Source: Larix kaempferi (taxonomy: Eukaryota > Streptophyta > Pinopsida > Pinales > Pinaceae). Taken from it: a stretch of DNA of 64,000 nucleotides. Position 1 is the first letter of the stretch. The number at the start of each line of letters is the position of its first letter. This document shows positions 1-10,869 of this stretch, one piece after another. The notes beneath the pieces are model-generated. The model ran no database searches, had not been told where the DNA came from, and saw nothing but the letters and a program-made list of their open reading frames with translations. The stretch lies in NCBI GenBank assembly GCA_027924585.1, contig BSBM01000123.1:14253501-14317500 (forward strand). The letters run 5' to 3'. A program made the translations under genes and the position numbers.

Positions 1-2614
1 AGGAACGATATTCTTCATCCATAGTTGCATCCCAATTTGGATTTCCTGAAGCTTCTACAAAGGTTTCAAGATCATGATTCTCAGAAACTTGATCCAAAAG
101 AGAAGAGGCTCGCTGAAACTTAGAATGGGTTCGACGTTGATCTCTAGGATCACCGGCAAGATCACCAGCTGCTTCACATGTTGAACAGACCAATCGAGGA
201 AGCACTTGTGTTGGTGCAACTGGAGGAACATGAGGAGGAGGAGGTGGATTTTCATCCTTACTGTCATCATCAGAAACTGGAGTTGGAAACCTATCAAGGA
301 AGTTGGAAGAAGAAGAAGAAGGCACAATCGCCGAATCTGACTCGCAGACCAAAGATGGCACAATCACCTAGTTAGGCTCGCAAGCCAAGAGATTTTCATT
401 AAATTTAACATCTCTTCTAATGATTACATCATGAGAATGTGGTTTAAGAAGTCTATAACCTTTTATAACTTCAGAATATCCAACAAATATGCACTTTTCA
501 CTTTTAGGCTGCAATGCTTTCCATTTTTTATCCAAAATGTGAGCCCATGCTTCACTACCAAACACACGGAAGTGACTTACATCTGGTTTAATTTTACTCC
601 ATGCTTCTTCCGGTGTGATACCTTGTAATGATTTAGTGGGGGTGCGATTAACTATGTAATTTGCACAATTAATGGCTTCATCCCAAAATTGAAGACTTAG
701 TCCCTTAGATTGGATCATACAATTAGCTATTTCTTTTAAAGTGCAGTTCTTCCATTCAGCTACACCATTTTGTTGTGGTGTATATGGAATAGTGTGTTGT
801 TGTTGGATTCCTTGTACAGTGCAGAAAGTAGTGAAATTTTTGTTAATATATTCTCCTCCATTGTTAGATCTTAACTTAATAATTTGATGACCATATTGTT
901 TTTCAACAAGGGCCTTGTAGGCCAAGAACATGTTAAATACTTCGCTCTTAAGTTTTAGGAAATAAACCCAAGTGCGTCTGGTGTAATCATCAATGAAAGT
1001 TAAGAAATATTTGAAACCAGAAAACGAAGCAGATGGAAGAGGACCACACAAGTCACTATGCACAAGCTCCAAGGGAACCGAGGCGTGCCAAGAGGCACGT
1101 TTGTCAAAACTGTCCTGATGATATTTTCCGAGTACACAACCAGAACAAACACCATCCCTGCAAGATACCATTGGAAGACTTGTCACCATATTGTCTTTAC
1201 ATAGTTGTTGCAATGAGCAATAATTTAAGTGACCAAATCGCTCATGCCAAAGTTTGTTCAAGTTATCACTATGAGCAACAAAAACTGAAGGAAAAGGTGA
1301 TGCCCCAAATTTGTTAAACTTGTACAACCTGGTAATATCATCAACAATTCCGGTAGCTAGGACCTGTTGAGGATCTTTAAAATCCTTGATTACAACTTGG
1401 TGAGGTGTAAACGTCACAGTTTTACCTTCACCAGAATGAGTGATTTGATAGACTGATAACAAATTGCATGAAATTTTTGGAACACATAGTATATCACTAA
1501 AATGACCATTATCTACTGGAACTGTTCCATCTCCTACAACACTTAGAGATCTATCATCACCAACAAATATTTGTTTGGTGTTACATTCATGCATAGTAGA
1601 AAAGATGGCTTGATCCTTAGCCATATGATAAGATGCTCTAGAATCAATGAGCCATTCATTTGAAGTAGAAGAATAAGATGCATTATAAGAATAACCAGAA
1701 GCACAAAGTGCATGTCCATGAGAGGTAGATTTTGAAGGCGAATCTAGGCTGATGTGGTGCTTCTTCATTGTTGCTTCCAAGGCTGCCATCTTCTTGAAAC
1801 ACTTAGATTCATCATGATTATCTTTCCTGCAATAGTTGCAATGACGTTCAGTCTTCTTTCCTTTTGGCTTGGATCCTTTGTCATTTTTAAAATAAGGAGT
1901 TAACTGAGAGGGTTTGGGACCCTTGTTTGACTTATTATTGTGAAAATTTTGTTTCTTGGGAGGCTTGGACTTTTCTTTCTGTTGGGACAATAAGGATTTC
2001 ACAGATGTATTTGCATTGTTAATTATTCCAAGATGGATGAGCTTATCTTTCTCTCTAATCAAGAAATCACAAAATGATTCAAGACTAGGCTCTTGATAGC
2101 TAGCTGCATTCAAGGATTCTTTCATGGAGTAAAATGTAGATACAAAAACAGAATATGCAAATCCAAGTTTGGAAAGAATATGATAAACACATTGTTTGTA
2201 TTCCCTCTTAATCTTGCATTCTTCACATAAGAGTTTAAGAGTTTTGTACTTAGATAAATAATCTTGTATGCATGAAAAATCACTTGGATTTAAAGAAATC
2301 AACTCATTTTCGAGTTGGTGACCTTGAATTTCATTGTGTTTACCAAACACATATTCCAACTTGTCCCAAGCAGCATCAGGTTCATCAATTCTAGATATGT
2401 GGAATCGCAAATCAGTAGAGATTGACATCCCAATAAATCCACGAGCTTCGTCACATCTATTTTCCCATTTTATTTTCTTGTCATCATCAATGGGTTTTGT
2501 TTCTTTCCTTGAGGTAATTCTGAAAATTTCTCTACTTCGTAGAACATCTTCCATACAAGATTTCCATGAGAAATAGTTGGAACTAGTAAGTAGAATATCA
2601 CAAGGGGCGGCCAT
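1..2614 (-). pseudogene. Copia gag-pol: Gag, zinc knuckle, protease, integrase; damaged and partial
   Basis: The reading frame starts at the ATG ending at 2614 and runs 748 codons to a TAG at 368-370. The same frame then stays open to the window edge, ending in WDATMDEEYRS, the usual lead-in to Copia reverse transcriptase. Gag (UBN2-like) spans about residues 10-200. The CX2CX4HX4C zinc knuckle is C259-C272. The protease motif is DSRA at 324 where DSGA is expected. The pre-integrase HH-CC region is about 455-500. Integrase shows D521 and E620, but the second catalytic Asp is Asn (N584, RSNNGGEY for RSDNGGEY). The element could therefore code Gag but not working protease or integrase. It probably gave the virus-like particle and enzymes for copying in the cytoplasm. 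Family assignment is firm. Confidence 0.93.
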
Positions 2615-3751
2615 ACTGCAAATTAATGGATATAAAAATAGAAACCAATAGTCTTGATGCGAAGAGCTTGAAAAAATAGGCAGTTTAAAAAAAACGACAC
2701 TGAAAACTGACTCTGTATGATGAAGTTATTATTGAACAAAGAAAAAATTGAAGATGTCCTCAATAGTGACATGGTAGATAGAGAATGACCAACTAAAAAA
2801 AAGGACCCCCCTCTTCCCAAGATGAACCTTTGACAATCACTTTACAATAAAGTTGCTTTAATTGAATCATTTTTGTAAAATAAGTGATTTCACTTTTACA
2901 ATGATGTTACTTTAAATAGTGCAACAATAAAAAAGAACTTAAGTGACTCACTTTTAATTTTTAATTTTTATTATTTTAGTGAGATGCACTTTTACAATAA
3001 AGTAACTTGAAAATAGAAATTGCATGCACTTTTTCTTTTAAAAGTAACTTCCTAAAACTTGAACTCAAGACCTATTAAAGAATAAAGCAACTTTGAATCA
3101 AGTGAGCTAGATTAAAAGGTATGTAAAATATGGGAAGGAGGAATGGGGTCTTTTTTTTTTTTTTTACTCTTCTTGCTCAGTTTTCGTGTTTTCCTTTTTT
3201 CCTGCAAATCATACCATAAACCAAAACAAAAAAACTTTTCCACGCTTCTGGGGTTAGATCTCGTTAGCTTGCCCATAAATTCTACTTTTTCTCTCTGTTT
3301 CTGATTTGCCGAGATTGCACAAGGTGCACGGCAAAGAGCATACGCAGCAGAGAAAAACGCTTTCCCTTTCTGTTTCTGATTCACCGAGATCGCACAAGGT
3401 GCACGGCAAAGAGCATACGCAGACAGGGAAAGCAACAATCCGAAACTAAAAAAATCTAATAATAAACTGATAAAATATGAGATATATATATATATTTTTT
3501 AAAACATAAATAAAAAAAACGTCACTGTAACATTATACCTTCAGATATGATGAAATACACATTTCTGAAGCAGCCGGGAACTATTTTCGATCAAACAAAA
3601 ACTATTTCCTAATAAAAACGGTGCTCCGGACGCAAGGGAACACCGCCCATAACCCAAAAATGCACAGAATTACCAGAACTAGAAACCCTTTTAAGTTTCA
3701 GCAACAACAGTTCAAGATCTAGATCATAACCGGAAGCGGCTCTTCATAAAA
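2615..3751 (-). other. Copia-1 untranslated leader
   Basis: This is the stretch between the primer-binding site and the gag start. I see no coding potential on either strand. It is AT-rich and holds a 75-bp tandem duplication, annotated separately. At about 1.1 kb it is much longer than the 115-nt leader of the related gag-only element at 31.7-35.3 kb. Confidence 0.7.
3295..3426. repeat. Tandem duplication, 75-bp period, two copies
   Basis: Two copies begin at about 3295 and 3370, each holding CTGTTTCTGATT followed by GCACAAGGTGCACGGCAAAG and AGCATACGCAG. The second copy is incomplete. GTGCAC inside each copy is palindromic. It sits in the leader of Copia-1. Confidence 0.85.
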
Positions 3752-3763
3752 GCTTTGATACCA
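3752..3763 (-). promoter_or_regulatory. Primer-binding site of Copia-1
   Basis: On the minus strand this reads TGGTATCAAAGC, matching the plant initiator-methionine tRNA primer-site consensus TGGTATCAGAGC at all but one base. It directly follows an LTR end ...CCCGAACA, with no spacer. This fixes the element's orientation. Confidence 0.88.
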
Positions 3764-4168
3764 TGTTCGGGTACATAGGGTTCTCCCAAAATATTGAACA
3801 CCTAGAGAAACCACTTCACACAAACAAATCACAGGTCGATACATCGATGTTTTGACATGGTTTAAACCCTCGTGAGGGAAACACTCCACGGCCTCGGCCG
3901 AATAAATTCTACGGAGCAATTTACCATGCAAAGAAAGAAAGTTACAAATGAGCTTCTCATAATCGATCAACTAGACAATGACCCTCCATGCTCTTTAAAT
4001 AGAGATCATGGACTAATTGGGTGTTAAGCCACTGATCAAGGTTAGGTATGATCTAAGAGAAGTTGAGCCGTTGGATCACTCTATGTCTAGAACATATCGT
4101 GACCGTCGGATTAAATATTTACAAATGCATACTAAAGAAACACAATTTTCCTAATGGATATATTACAC
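3764..4168 (-). repeat. 5' LTR of Copia-1 (outer end uncertain)
   Basis: The inner end is exact: it abuts the primer site as TGTTCGGG on the plus strand. A minus-strand TATA-like CTATTTAAAGAG lies at about 3995-4006, which suits the start of the R region. The outer end is placed at a CA near 4168, but the partner LTR is outside the window so this cannot be tested here. Confidence 0.6.
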
Positions 4169-4471
4169 AAGTTGATCTTAACTAACTCTTAAGTGTCTAA
4201 ATATCCTAACATCATAATCGGGTTTCAAATGCTTAGGGAGGTCCAATTCCTTCCAGCCAGCCCACCTACCGCTAATGGTTGAATTTGAAATGTCGAACAT
4301 AGTGTGAGTATTATTGTGCTCAAGCCAATTTTTGAGATCTCTTAATTCATGCTGAAAGTTGGCTAGGGAGCTCATCTCAAGGTTGTCCTACCAGAGCTTG
4401 ATATCTTTACCATTTCTAGCAACCCCGACAAACAACGAAATTATATTGTTTTCATCATCAACTAAACTTAT
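4169..4471. other. Spacer with a short open frame, unassigned
   Basis: A 65-codon minus-strand frame (4178-4375) has ordinary amino-acid composition, with RWAGWKELDLPKHLKP in its middle. I do not recognise it. It could be a host gene fragment or chance. Confidence 0.3.
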
Positions 4472-4595
4472 ATATATCAAGCATGGTATCAAATATCTTG
4501 AGGTGTAAATTTTATCTTAATGTATAAAATGTTTAAGATAAAAAAAAAATTACACCTCAAAAACTTGGATCCCTCTTGATGCTAGATAGATTTGG
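4472..4595. repeat. Fold-back (MITE-like) inverted repeat
   Basis: The arms TTGAGGTGTAAATTTTATC (from 4498) and their inverse ending TTACACCTCAA at 4560 can pair over about 23 bp around a 12-base loop. A weaker outer pairing continues from TATCAAGCAT (about 4475) to ATGCTAGATA (about 4588). The whole can fold into one long hairpin. No transposase and no clear target duplication are visible, so it is a candidate MITE or hairpin RNA locus only. Confidence 0.6.
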
Positions 4596-4599
4596 TCTT

Positions 4600-5820
4600 A
4601 TGATGGATCTATGCTTCAGTGGGGACTATTTTTGTGATGAGGGGTCCTAGAAATTTAGAGTCCATTTGAGGCATTAAACAATATTTTTAGTGTAAAAAAA
4701 TTATAAATAAGTTTTTTCGTGTCTCAATGATGGTCTACAAACCTCAAGCTTTTCAAATGGGAAAATATCACCTCAATTAGAGTTTGTATGAGAAAGTTAT
4801 GTCTCCCAGAGTTAACTTGTCTTATTGAACAACCCAGTACCAAGTGGATTCCACATGCCCCATAACTAACACATGTGAATATAAGCCGATGTGTAATTTC
4901 ATGAGGATTTATTAAGAGTCTAAAACCCTAACCTTAATATCAAATTAAAGCATGGAAAAACCCTAACCCTAACCCTATCCCTAGATGACTATCATGACTT
5001 GATGTTAAACACTTAAGAGTTGATGTTAAACACTTAATAAGGCTACTAGGAAAATAATGACTTTAATTATTCCATAGTTGGGAAATGAAAGGTAGTAATA
5101 CATTGGAGGAGAAGAAATGATGTAGAAAACAATGTAGTTGTAACATACATCATATTCCCTTTAATAAAATTGGGAAGTGGGGTGTAAATTTTTTTCCTTA
5201 TCCTTGTACAACAATAGTTATGTTAGTCTCAACACTAAACATACATGTTATTTGTATATAAACCCACTTAAACAGTTCTCATTAGATGATGATGAGTTTC
5301 CCTAAATACTCTTATTCATTACTCTAATTAAAACATAACTCATGTCATAAGATTTTAAGGTTTATTCACTCCGACTACAAGAATATAAAAATGTTATTGC
5401 ATCAATCAAATTCACCGATAGAATAATATATAAGGATAATTATTTTGTATGTCAATAGGAACATCTTCATAGGTACATTGATCATATAAAGAACTAGCAT
5501 GGGTTTCTTAATATTTGTTAAAACCCAAGACAAATCCTACATTCTTTGTGCATAATCAATCTAATCATAGGAATACATAACACCATGTTGATACAATTGA
5601 GTCCTCAGTGGGCACACAAAGATGCTCCCCAAAAGTATTGCAGCAGGGCCACGTTAGCGGGGATAAAAAAAATGCGCTCACATGACTAAGCAAGCATGCA
5701 CGCGTTGTTAGGTTTGATACCGAATCAGGGCGTGTGCGTGCTGCTGCGCGTGCATGTTTTTAGCACGTGCATGCTCAAAAGTGCGCATGCGTTCCTATTA
5801 AGATAATTAAAAAATAGGGC
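4600..5820. other. Gene-free spacer with a short telomere-like repeat
   Basis: No gene is supported here. At 4959-4977 there are three head-to-tail CCCTAA units with nearby diverged copies. This is the six-base form, not the seven-base CCCTAAA usual in plant telomeres, and is too short to call an interstitial telomere. About 5690-5800 is locally rich in GCATGC/GTGCGC-type alternating motifs. Confidence 0.5.
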
Positions 5821-5969
5821 AGAGTTGTTCTATTTTCACCCAACTGGCCGAGCCTCACTCACCCATCACGTGCACGGAGCAAGAGAGCACCATTTTCACA
5901 ATTTGCACTCAAAAACTCCCTCAATCCATCCACCAAGTGATCAACAAGTGCAATGGATAGGTAAGATCC

Positions 5970-6224
5970 ATGTTTTTCGTCATCATCATCATCATCATCT
6001 TCATCATCTTCATCATCATCGTTGTCATTGTCATCACCATCATCTTCATGGTCTTCATCATCATCATCATCAACAACAACAACATATTCATCATAATCTT
6101 CATCACGATCTTCATCACCACCACCACCACCACCATCATCATCAGCTTCATCATCATCGTCATGACCATCTTCATGGTATTCATCATCATCATCATCATC
6201 TTCATCGTCATCATCATCATCATC

Positions 6225-6261
<37 letters not shown>

Positions 6262-6413
6262 CCATCATCTTTATCTTCATCATCATCATCATCATCATCA
6301 TCATTGTCATCGTCATCACCCTCTTCCTCCTCCTCATCATCATCAGCTTCATCATCATCATCATCATCATCATCATCTTCATCATCATCATCATCATCAT
6401 TGTTGTCGTCGTC

Positions 6414-6472
<59 letters not shown>

Positions 6473-6782
6473 AATCATCATCAGCAACAGCAGCATCGTC
6501 ATCGTCTTCATCATCATCAGCAGCATATTAATCATCTTCATCACCATCATCTTTATATTAATCATCATCATCATCATCTTCATCAACATCATCATCATCA
6601 TCGGCATCTCCCTCTTCCTCATCAACATCTTCATCATCATCATCGTCATCATCATCGTCATCATCATCATCATCGTTTTTATTATCATCATCATCATCAT
6701 CGTTTTTATTATCATCATCATCATCACCATCCTCATCATCAGCAGCATCATCATATTCATCATCATCATCATCATCATCATC
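5970..6782. repeat. ATC/GAT trinucleotide microsatellite, about 0.8 kb
   Basis: This is a nearly unbroken ATC array with interspersed variants (ACC, GTC, TTC, AAC, AGC). Because the period is three, it keeps several frames open, giving apparent poly-His, poly-Ile, poly-Met and poly-Asp proteins; none is a supported gene. The array ends exactly at the CACTA-type terminus at 6783. Confidence 0.95.
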
Positions 6783-7495
6783 CACTACAACAAAATACCC
6801 TTTTGGTGGCGGTTTTGCTAAACCCCCCCAAAAAGGTTTTTTTAGGTCTTTGGGGGTGGTTCTTCAAAACCCCCCTCAAAAGTATCAAAAATTGGACTTT
6901 TGGGGGCGGTTTTTCAAAACCCCCCCTAAAAAGTCCAATTGTTAGGATTTTTGGGGGTGGTTTTGTAAACCCCCCCCCCCCCCCAAAGTCCAATTCTTAA
7001 TACTTTTGGGGGAGGTTGGTTAAAAACGCCCCCTGAAATTCCAATTTTCAATACTTTTGGGAGCAGTTGTGGAAACCCCCCCCAAAAGTCTTGACCCCCT
7101 AAAAGTGGCTTGGGGCAGTCTTGCTAAACCCCCCCCCCAAAACGTTTTTTAAAGGTATTTGGTGGTGGTCCTTAAAAACCCCCATCAAAAGTCCCTAGAA
7201 TTTGACTTTTGGGGGTGGTCCTTAAGAACCCTCCTCAAAAGTCCTTAGAATTTGACTTTTAGGGGCGGTCCTTAAGAACCCCCCTAAAAAATCCTTAGAA
7301 TTTGGTTGTTGGGGGTGGTTTTTAAAAAAACCCCCAAAAGTCCAAAAGTCCAACAGGACTTTTGCGGAGGGTTTGGAAAGACCCCCCCTAAAAGTCTTGT
7401 TGGACTTTTGGACTTTTGGGGGGGTTTGGAAAGACCCCCCCAAAAGTCTTGTTGGACTTTTGTACTTTTGGGGGGGGGGTTGGAGATCCACACCC
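6783..7495 (+). mobile_element. CACTA-type transposon left end with subterminal repeats
   Basis: The segment starts CACTACAACAAAATACCC, the form of CACTA (En/Spm) terminal inverted repeats. It is followed by about ten imperfect units of roughly 60-75 bp, each a short palindrome of a G-run with GGTTTT and its complement AAAACCCCC, linked by AAAAGTCC. Such repeats near the ends are where TNPA-type proteins bind in this superfamily. I find no matching TTGTAGTG right end. It may be a non-autonomous or broken copy. The ATC motif reappears at about 7510, possibly the far flank of the insertion. Confidence 0.65.
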
Positions 7496-7889
7496 TCGAA
7501 ATATTTTTATCATCATCCTATGAGCTGTGGTGGGCATTTCCCTAAGGCCAATTAGGCAGATTTTACCATACTTGGACAATTTTTTATCTTCTACTAGGCT
7601 TGGTCTAATTTCCCTACACGACTATTTTGGAAGGTCCATAAATTCTTCTTCAGGGTGATCTCTTTGGACAAACTGAGACCATAGTTGAGTAGACAAAACA
7701 ACAGCCTACAATATCCCCATGTGCTATTGGAATTTTCTTCAACAGACAATTTGTGCCAGGCATCCTCTCAGAGCTACTTGGACCCCATGCTCGGGTTCAA
7801 AATTGGTTAATTTTTTGGGGATAGAGTCTAATAATGTTTCCGAACTATATCAAGGTCTTCACTAAGGAATACTGCTCACATGTCAAAAA

Positions 7890-8130
7890 ATATGGACCCC
7901 TCTAATCGTGGAAGGTGATTCCAAGATCATTCTCTACATGGCTGCTGAGATGCACCGTGGCAAATCAAGCTCCAAAGTGGCATCATCATGGCGGTTGGAA
8001 GGCTCTATATTCATTGTTGGGCGTAGCGCTTCCTTCTCCCATGTCAAGATGATCTGCTGGCCAACCACGGGAGCAGTGTTCACATGGCTTCCTACTCTTA
8101 TACATGGGATGATTTGACAGAAGCAGTTTT
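7890..8130 (+). pseudogene. LINE-type ribonuclease H fragment
   Basis: The conceptual product contains PLIVEGDSKIIL followed by VASSWRLEGSI, matching the EGDS core of the RNase H (RVT_3-like) domain found at the end of plant LINE ORF2 and in related host genes. Downstream, DDLLANHGSS occurs in a different frame, matching the usual C-terminal D-LAN-G motif. The domain is thus complete in outline but broken by at least one frameshift. It would have removed RNA from RNA-DNA hybrids. No reverse transcriptase domain precedes it, consistent with 5' truncation. Confidence 0.7.
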
Positions 8131-8428
8131 TTGGGATAGCTGCAGAGTTATCCAGGACCAAGACATTATGGTTTTTCGTGCGAGAAGACATCATGCTGAC
8201 GATAATCGGGATAGGTAACTCTGGCCTTTTGTAGTTGTCCGCATCAACCTTTAACTCTTGTCTTTTTGTAGTTCTCGATCAACCTTTTCATCCTCCTTTG
8301 CAGTTCTTTGATGGGGGAAATGACGGAAGAAAATCATAGCAAGCATCACTCGTTGTACCTCCTTCAGTTATTAAGAGTTATTAAGATGTACCCAATTCAT
8401 CATTATAGTCGGTGGCAGGCGTGAATAT

Positions 8429-9274
8429 ATGGAGGCTCAAGGTGGAAACCGTGATCGTCATTGCTGGTTTTCTGCATGCATGCAAGTTTTGGTAATCTGG
8501 TTGATTATGGAGAAAGCCTCTAGTGATAGGATGAAGGAGCCACAAGATACTAACTGTCGTCTTGAGGTTGGAGATAATTCTAGTTGCAATAGGAAGAGAG
8601 GGCATGGGGATTCTCCGGGGGAGCCGGGTGGTGGTCTGTCTCGTGCCACTCAATGGGCGTGTAGGGAGGAAACTTCCTTCTCTCTTAACATCCCAATGGA
8701 AATCCAGAGGGACATCAATGACTATGAACAACAATGGTGGGCTTGTCTGAGTAGGGAAACCTTGGTGGGGGAGCATAAGCAGTTGGAGAATTGGATCATT
8801 GATCCTGGCAACACGGCTGGTCGCGTTAGTCTTTACGAGTGCACTGTTGTGCTATTTTGGATGATGAAAAACTTGGTTGGCTATTCCATTCGCGATAGGC
8901 ATCCTCTCAGAGATGACAATGCGTAGCTTCTCTTTGAAGAGTCTCGTGCGATTCACCAGAAGCTGGATTTCCTTTTGTCTGCCATGGCGCTTCAACCTCC
9001 TCCATGTGCTGCTTCTTCTTCCAACTTTCGCCATCATGGTTTAGCATTTATCTTATATATCAGTGGTTATGAAGATGGGGTGTCTATTATTCTTGGGTGT
9101 CTATATTTATGCTCTTTGGCCTGCGATCCTATGGGAATAAAGTATTTGGTTCTGTGGTTTTTGGTAATTCTATGGTTTTTTGTTTGTTCGGGTAGAAGGT
9201 TTGTCTGGATTAATATGGCAATAGCCTTCAAATGTGTCACGAGGGTGTGTATCTATTTTGATGAACAATTCTGA
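8429..9274 (+). pseudogene. Hypothetical decayed reading frame with hydrophobic C-terminus
   Basis: One frame runs from the ATG at 8429 through a single TAG (8924-8926) to 9274, about 280 codons. I do not recognise the N-terminal 165 residues. The part after the stop contains FLLSAMALQPPP and then several hydrophobic stretches (for example YLVLWFLVILWFFV) that would suit two or three membrane segments. It lies between the LINE RNase H fragment and the poly-A tail, so it may be LINE 3' sequence, a transduced host fragment, or a chance frame. No function is proposed. Confidence 0.35.
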
Positions 9275-9360
9275 GCTTCGACCAGATTGCTCCTTTTGTA
9301 ATTCCTCCTTTTAATATAATGCAAAATCTCCTTACTTCCAAAAAAAAAAGGCTACTTGGA

Positions 9361-10865
9361 ATGGTGTTTAGTATTCCCAAATGATTATTCTTCCATATCA
9401 CAATCATGATAAGTGTATTTTTGTGTTTTAAGTAACCGTAAGTACCGTTCTCTTCTTTTAAAAAGTTGATTTCTGATGAGGTAAGTGTTCAAGTAAAAGA
9501 TAATATTTTTTTGATAATGCATGATGCTAAGAATGTATCTGCTAATGCATACTTTAACCATTCCTTTGACAAAAATACATACTTTAACCATTCGTTTGAA
9601 ATTGTCATAGGACTCTTTGCAAAATTACTTAGGGTAATGTGATAAATTTGAATATGAGTTTAAATTGGATTGAAAACGACTCTTCATAATGAATTATGAT
9701 GATATGAACATATAACTAAGAATGATGGGTTTGATATGATTTACATTATAACACAGATCCCTATTCTTGGTGAATTATGTTATGATATGATTGTGAGTTT
9801 TTGCTAGATGAAAGTTGAGATTGTAGACGTATGTATTCTTCTTTTCACTGGTTGATTTTTGAGTGTCTATGTTGATTTAAAATTTGAAACCTCTGTGTAT
9901 GATCTCTATAATTGAATGCATCCTTGAAATGGTTTTTTCTGCAAGATTGAATGTCAGTCCAAATGCGTTTGAATGGCTTGCAATGCGCCTTCATGGTAGA
10001 AATGTTGAGTTAAAACGGAGTATGTTTCTGTATTTGAATATTTCGAGAAATCCATTGATCAAAATCTGTATGTTATTATTGGTTGGGATAGAGCCGTGAT
10101 TGCAGAACGTTGCAATTATTGGTAATGAGCGAGTGAATTGATTAAGAGGATAGGCCGAATGCGTCCCCTGCATCTGTTAAATTGAAGTTTATTGTCGAGG
10201 CCACCAAATCCATTGAAAGGATTTGGCCAATATGTCTCTGAATTGCTTAACCAATAGATTCCTTAAAAACCAATCACACTCGTAAGATTCAACAAAGACA
10301 ATATGATCTAATTGCAGTGCTGATTGCATTGAGGTAATGCATATTGCTGTGTAAATATTTTTTTTATAATAATAGCCGTATTTTCTAAAAAAAGTGAAAA
10401 GTGTTTTTTCATTGCATATAATGTATATTAATCTTATTAATTGCATATAGTTGTCCTTCATTCATGTTCTCTAAAATAGTAAAATAGTTGGATGAATTTT
10501 CCCATACTTAGCCAATTTATTAATTTTCACTAATTTGTCGTATCTCTCCAGAATGATTCATAATGCAACAATGATTTCAAATTCATGCCACATCATCATC
10601 TATTCCATGTGGGCATCAATATCCTTATTGTGGGAATCAAGCTTAATGCGGGCATCAACCTTAATGCGAGCATCACTTAGCCCCTTTACAACACTTAGCA
10701 ATTTTTCCTTTGTCTTTAGTATGCAAAATAACATTTTTCTTCTATTTTGGCAGGTTGATATTTTCCTTATCTGATCACCATAAGAAAAACCAAGAGCATG
10801 GCTAGATAGCCATTTCAACAATGAACACGACCATATGGAGAGCATTGATGCAGAGCACTGATACC
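9361..10865. other. Spacer without recognisable gene
   Basis: AT-rich sequence with only short open frames on either strand and no domain motif that I can identify. I see no LTR ends or long repeats inside it. Confidence 0.5.
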
Positions 10866-10869
10866 GATG

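Larger units (their letters stand above)
1..4168 (-). mobile_element. Ty1/Copia LTR retrotransposon (Copia-1), 5' part, runs off the left edge
   Basis: Read on the minus strand, the order is 5' LTR, primer-binding site, an untranslated leader of about 1.1 kb, then gag, protease and integrase. Reverse transcriptase and RNase H should lie beyond the left edge. The order integrase before reverse transcriptase is the Copia hallmark. The 3' LTR is outside the window, so neither target duplication nor LTR age can be judged. The outer LTR end near 4168 is my estimate, from a terminal CA (TG on the minus strand) and loss of LTR-like features. The element is defective: protease and integrase active sites are altered and there is an in-frame stop. 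Confidence 0.88.
7783..9349 (+). mobile_element. 5'-truncated LINE with poly-A tail
   Basis: The element ends in a ten-base A run (9340-9349). The following GCTACTTGGA (9351-9360) is repeated at 7773-7782, a probable 10-bp target duplication that places the truncated 5' end at about 7783. A ribonuclease H fragment of plant-LINE type lies inside, in the same orientation. Non-LTR elements insert by target-primed reverse transcription and are often truncated this way. The duplication is short, so the boundary is likely rather than certain. Confidence 0.68.

Noticed and set aside
4483-4496. A second, plus-strand primer-binding site (TGGTATCAAATATC)
   Set aside because: It matches the initiator-tRNA consensus only in its first eight bases, has no LTR end before it, and lies in the arm of the fold-back repeat.
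4959-4977. Interstitial telomere
   Set aside because: Only three CCCTAA units of a non-standard plant form; too short to distinguish from chance in AT-rich DNA.
5825-7000. A 391-codon His-rich frame, and opposite-strand poly-Met and poly-Asp frames
   Set aside because: They are made by the ATC microsatellite and the adjoining subterminal repeats. Every frame is open because the period is three; there is no domain and composition is extreme.
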